Source: Chryseobacterium vrystaatense
GTDB lineage: Bacteria > Bacteroidota > Bacteroidia > Flavobacteriales > Weeksellaceae
Assembly (NCBI RefSeq): GCF_000737765.1
Contig: NZ_JPRI01000009.1
Coordinates: 50,330 to 114,329, forward strand
Direction of reading: 5' to 3'
DNA: 64,000 nt
Below the pieces are notes generated by a model. The model searched no databases, was not told where the DNA came from, and saw nothing but the letters and a program-made list of their open reading frames with translations. Position numbers and translations under genes: made by a program. This document shows positions 62,796 through 64,000 of the stretch, in pieces (position 1 is the stretch's first letter; each line of letters starts with the position of its first letter).

Positions 62796-63419
62796 TCAGT
62801 TATTAATATAACCATAGCTGCTTGTTTCTAAAACCTTACCCGTGACCCCATCTATTTTAATAACTTCCACAAGATTAGTTTTTTTTAAATGTTCGATTCT
62901 CCAGATGGGTTTGCCATTTTGTATATCTCTGAAAATATCATTATGCCAGCCTGTGCTTTGTAAGATTGGACCTTTGTTTATTTTTATTCTGTGCTTTTCG
63001 CAGAATTTTAGAATGTCTTCAAAAGTGAATGTAAAAGGCTTGTCATAGTCTGTTTCTTTGATTAAATTTCCTTGCTCATCAAACTCATACCAAACACCTT
63101 TTTGAAAGTTTCCTGTATTGGCAGATAAACCTTTTTTTTTGATGTTTCCATTGGGATAATATATTTTAGTAATTCTATAATAAGAATCTTTTAGAGTCAT
63201 TCCATACCAGCCATATGTATTATCTTTATCCATTTCAAGATAACAACCATCTAATTTATTTTCCCTTAAAACACGTGAATCCAGATTAGATCTACTATTA
63301 TATTTAACACTATCAAATTTTTCAAATTTATTATCTATTTCTGGTATCATTAGAGGTTTATTTTGGGCATTACAGGAAATGTTTATTGCCAGAACTAATA
63401 TAAAAACACACTTTTTCAT
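62796..63419 (-). CDS. Secreted MORN/YwqK-like protein, intact copy
   Basis: A 207-aa protein with a signal peptide (residues 1-19; SCNAQ, either Sec type I or lipobox-like). The middle holds MORN-type strands: TKIYYPNGNIKKKG and KGVWYEFDEQGNLIKETDYD, as in YwqK-like proteins. A C-terminal domain with FEDILKFCEKHRIKI and NDIFRDIQNGKPIWRI follows. Function unknown; YwqK-type proteins are sometimes called antitoxins. A truncated, nearly identical copy lies directly upstream. Confidence 0.75.
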   Translation of the reverse strand: MKKCVFILVLAINISCNAQNKPLMIPEIDNKFEKFDSVKYNSRSNLDSRVLRENKLDGCYLEMDKDNTYGWYGMTLKDSYYRITKIYYPNGNIKKKGLSANTGNFQKGVWYEFDEQGNLIKETDYDKPFTFTFEDILKFCEKHRIKINKGPILQSTGWHNDIFRDIQNGKPIWRIEHLKKTNLVEVIKIDGVTGKVLETSSYGYINN

Positions 63420-63496
63420 AAGCTTGTTATTTTAGAATTTGCTGTTTTCCATTGCCATTTCCAAAGGCAGTATCTTTGTTTTTCTAAATGATGAGA

Positions 63497-63831
63497 TTAG
63501 TTGTTAATATATTCATAACTGCTTGTTTCTAAAACCTTACCCGTGACCCCATCTATTTTAATAACTTCCACCAGATTAGTTTTTTTTAAATGTTCGATCC
63601 TCCAGATGGGTTTGCCATTTTGTATATCTCTGAAAATATCATTATGCCAGCCTGTATTCGGTAAAATAGGGCCTATATCTATTTTTATTCCGTGCTTTTC
63701 GCAGAATTTTAAAATATCTTCAAAAGTGAATGTAAATGGTTGGTCATAGTCTGTTTCTTTGATTAAATTTCCTTGTTCATCAAACTCATACCAAGTGCCT
63801 TTTTTGAAAGTGCCTGTGTTTAAAGATATTC
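63497..63831 (-). pseudogene. Truncated second copy of the MORN/YwqK-like gene
   Basis: The last 110 or so codons of the neighbouring gene are present, still in frame, from ISLNTGTFKKGTWYEFDEQG to SSYEYINN and a stop at 63497-63499. The DNA is almost identical to 62796-63130. The signal peptide and first third are missing, and homology ends at about 63831 where the insertion element begins, so the copy was probably cut by the insertion. Confidence 0.85.
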
Positions 63832-64000
63832 TGGATATCCTAATTTAGCTTCCAGTTAAAGTTAAGCATAAAACCTTAATTTTAACTTATGAAACGAGAG
63901 CGAAAAATCTACGATCCAGCTTTTAAAACCAAAGCCGTTCAATTAAGTAATGAGCGAACTAATATCTCGGAACTCGCACGAGAACTCGGAATTGCAGTCA
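63832..64000 (+). mobile_element. Left end of an IS3-type insertion sequence
   Basis: Homology to the MORN-like gene stops at about 63831 and a transposase gene starts at 63889. The left terminus probably begins at TGGATATCC (63832). The rest of the element and its target duplication lie outside the window, so the exact end is uncertain. Confidence 0.7.
63889..64000 (+). CDS. IS3-family transposase OrfA, N-terminal part
   Basis: An ATG at 63889 opens MKRERKIYDPAFKTKAVQLS and continues SNERTNISELARELGI to the window edge (37 codons). This is the helix-turn-helix DNA-binding start of IS3-family OrfA proteins (HTH_Tnp_1 type). OrfB, usually made by a -1 frameshift, would lie further right. Confidence 0.88.
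   Translation, partial: MKRERKIYDPAFKTKAVQLSNERTNISELARELGIAV

Noticed and set aside
1..64000. Prophage, integrative element or plasmid origin
   Set aside because: No integrase, phage structural gene, conjugation gene or replication origin was seen; only one IS edge lies at the right end.

Overview
The window looks like chromosomal DNA of a Chryseobacterium-type flavobacterium (Bacteroidota, Weeksellaceae). The evidence is AT-rich DNA, promoters with the Bacteroidota -7 element TAnnTTTG (often with TTTG about 19-20 bp upstream), two secreted proteins with type IX secretion C-terminal signals, and a subclass B1 metallo-beta-lactamase of the IND/CGB kind that is native to this genus. No rRNA, tRNA or CRISPR array was seen.

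Layout. 1-900: end of an unknown gene, convergent with a transaldolase-type aldolase. 1-7.2 kb is accessory: a YdeI/DUF1905 protein, a SUKH-like protein and a colicin/pyocin-type immunity protein with no toxin beside them; an XRE regulator divergent from a well-promoted, strongly folded non-coding RNA (about 3270-3510) with more structured DNA and an unknown 173-aa protein behind it; a lipoprotein with a JAMM-like (DUF4329-like) domain followed by two tandem paralogues and a decayed third copy; and a direct repeat of about 170-190 bp. 7.2-14.8 kb: AraC regulator, serine beta-lactamase-fold hydrolase, TPR protein, peptidase E, PBP4-type DD-carboxypeptidase, sensor kinase and the metallo-beta-lactamase. 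14.8-24.3 kb, mostly minus strand: M61 and M1 metallopeptidases, a large T9SS-exported zinc peptidase, TatC, and arabinose-5-phosphate isomerase. 24.4-34.2 kb: RecQ, a PH-like membrane protein, a glycosyltransferase, small unknowns, dihydrolipoyl dehydrogenase, a DUF4476 protein, arylamine N-acetyltransferase and CvfB. 34.2-38.2 kb: a 1338-aa T9SS type-B protein. 38.4-44.7 kb: TetR regulator plus a complete RND efflux system (TolC, adaptor, pump). 45-50 kb: DnaJ-KTSC protein, XRE regulator, and MetE behind a cobalamin riboswitch with a divergent Lrp-type regulator. 50-62.6 kb: WG/SEL1 repeat protein, VOC protein, membrane proteins, NudK, a UvrA-like ABC ATPase divergent from a MarR regulator over a 29-bp near-palindrome, and a four-gene operon (arginase family, HPP, zinc-ribbon, TIGR01777 epimerase). 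62.8-64 kb: a MORN-like gene, and a truncated second copy abutting the left end of an IS3-type element that leaves the window.

Four regulator-target units can be read from the DNA: TetR with RND efflux, MarR with the UvrA-like ATPase, B12 riboswitch with MetE, and XRE with the structured RNA. The first, second and beta-lactam genes together give the segment a strong drug-tolerance flavour. The most novel-looking part is the XRE/palindrome/structured-RNA/unknown-protein block at 2.8-4.4 kb, which matches nothing I can name. The immunity-like genes around it suggest a small defence or competition island.
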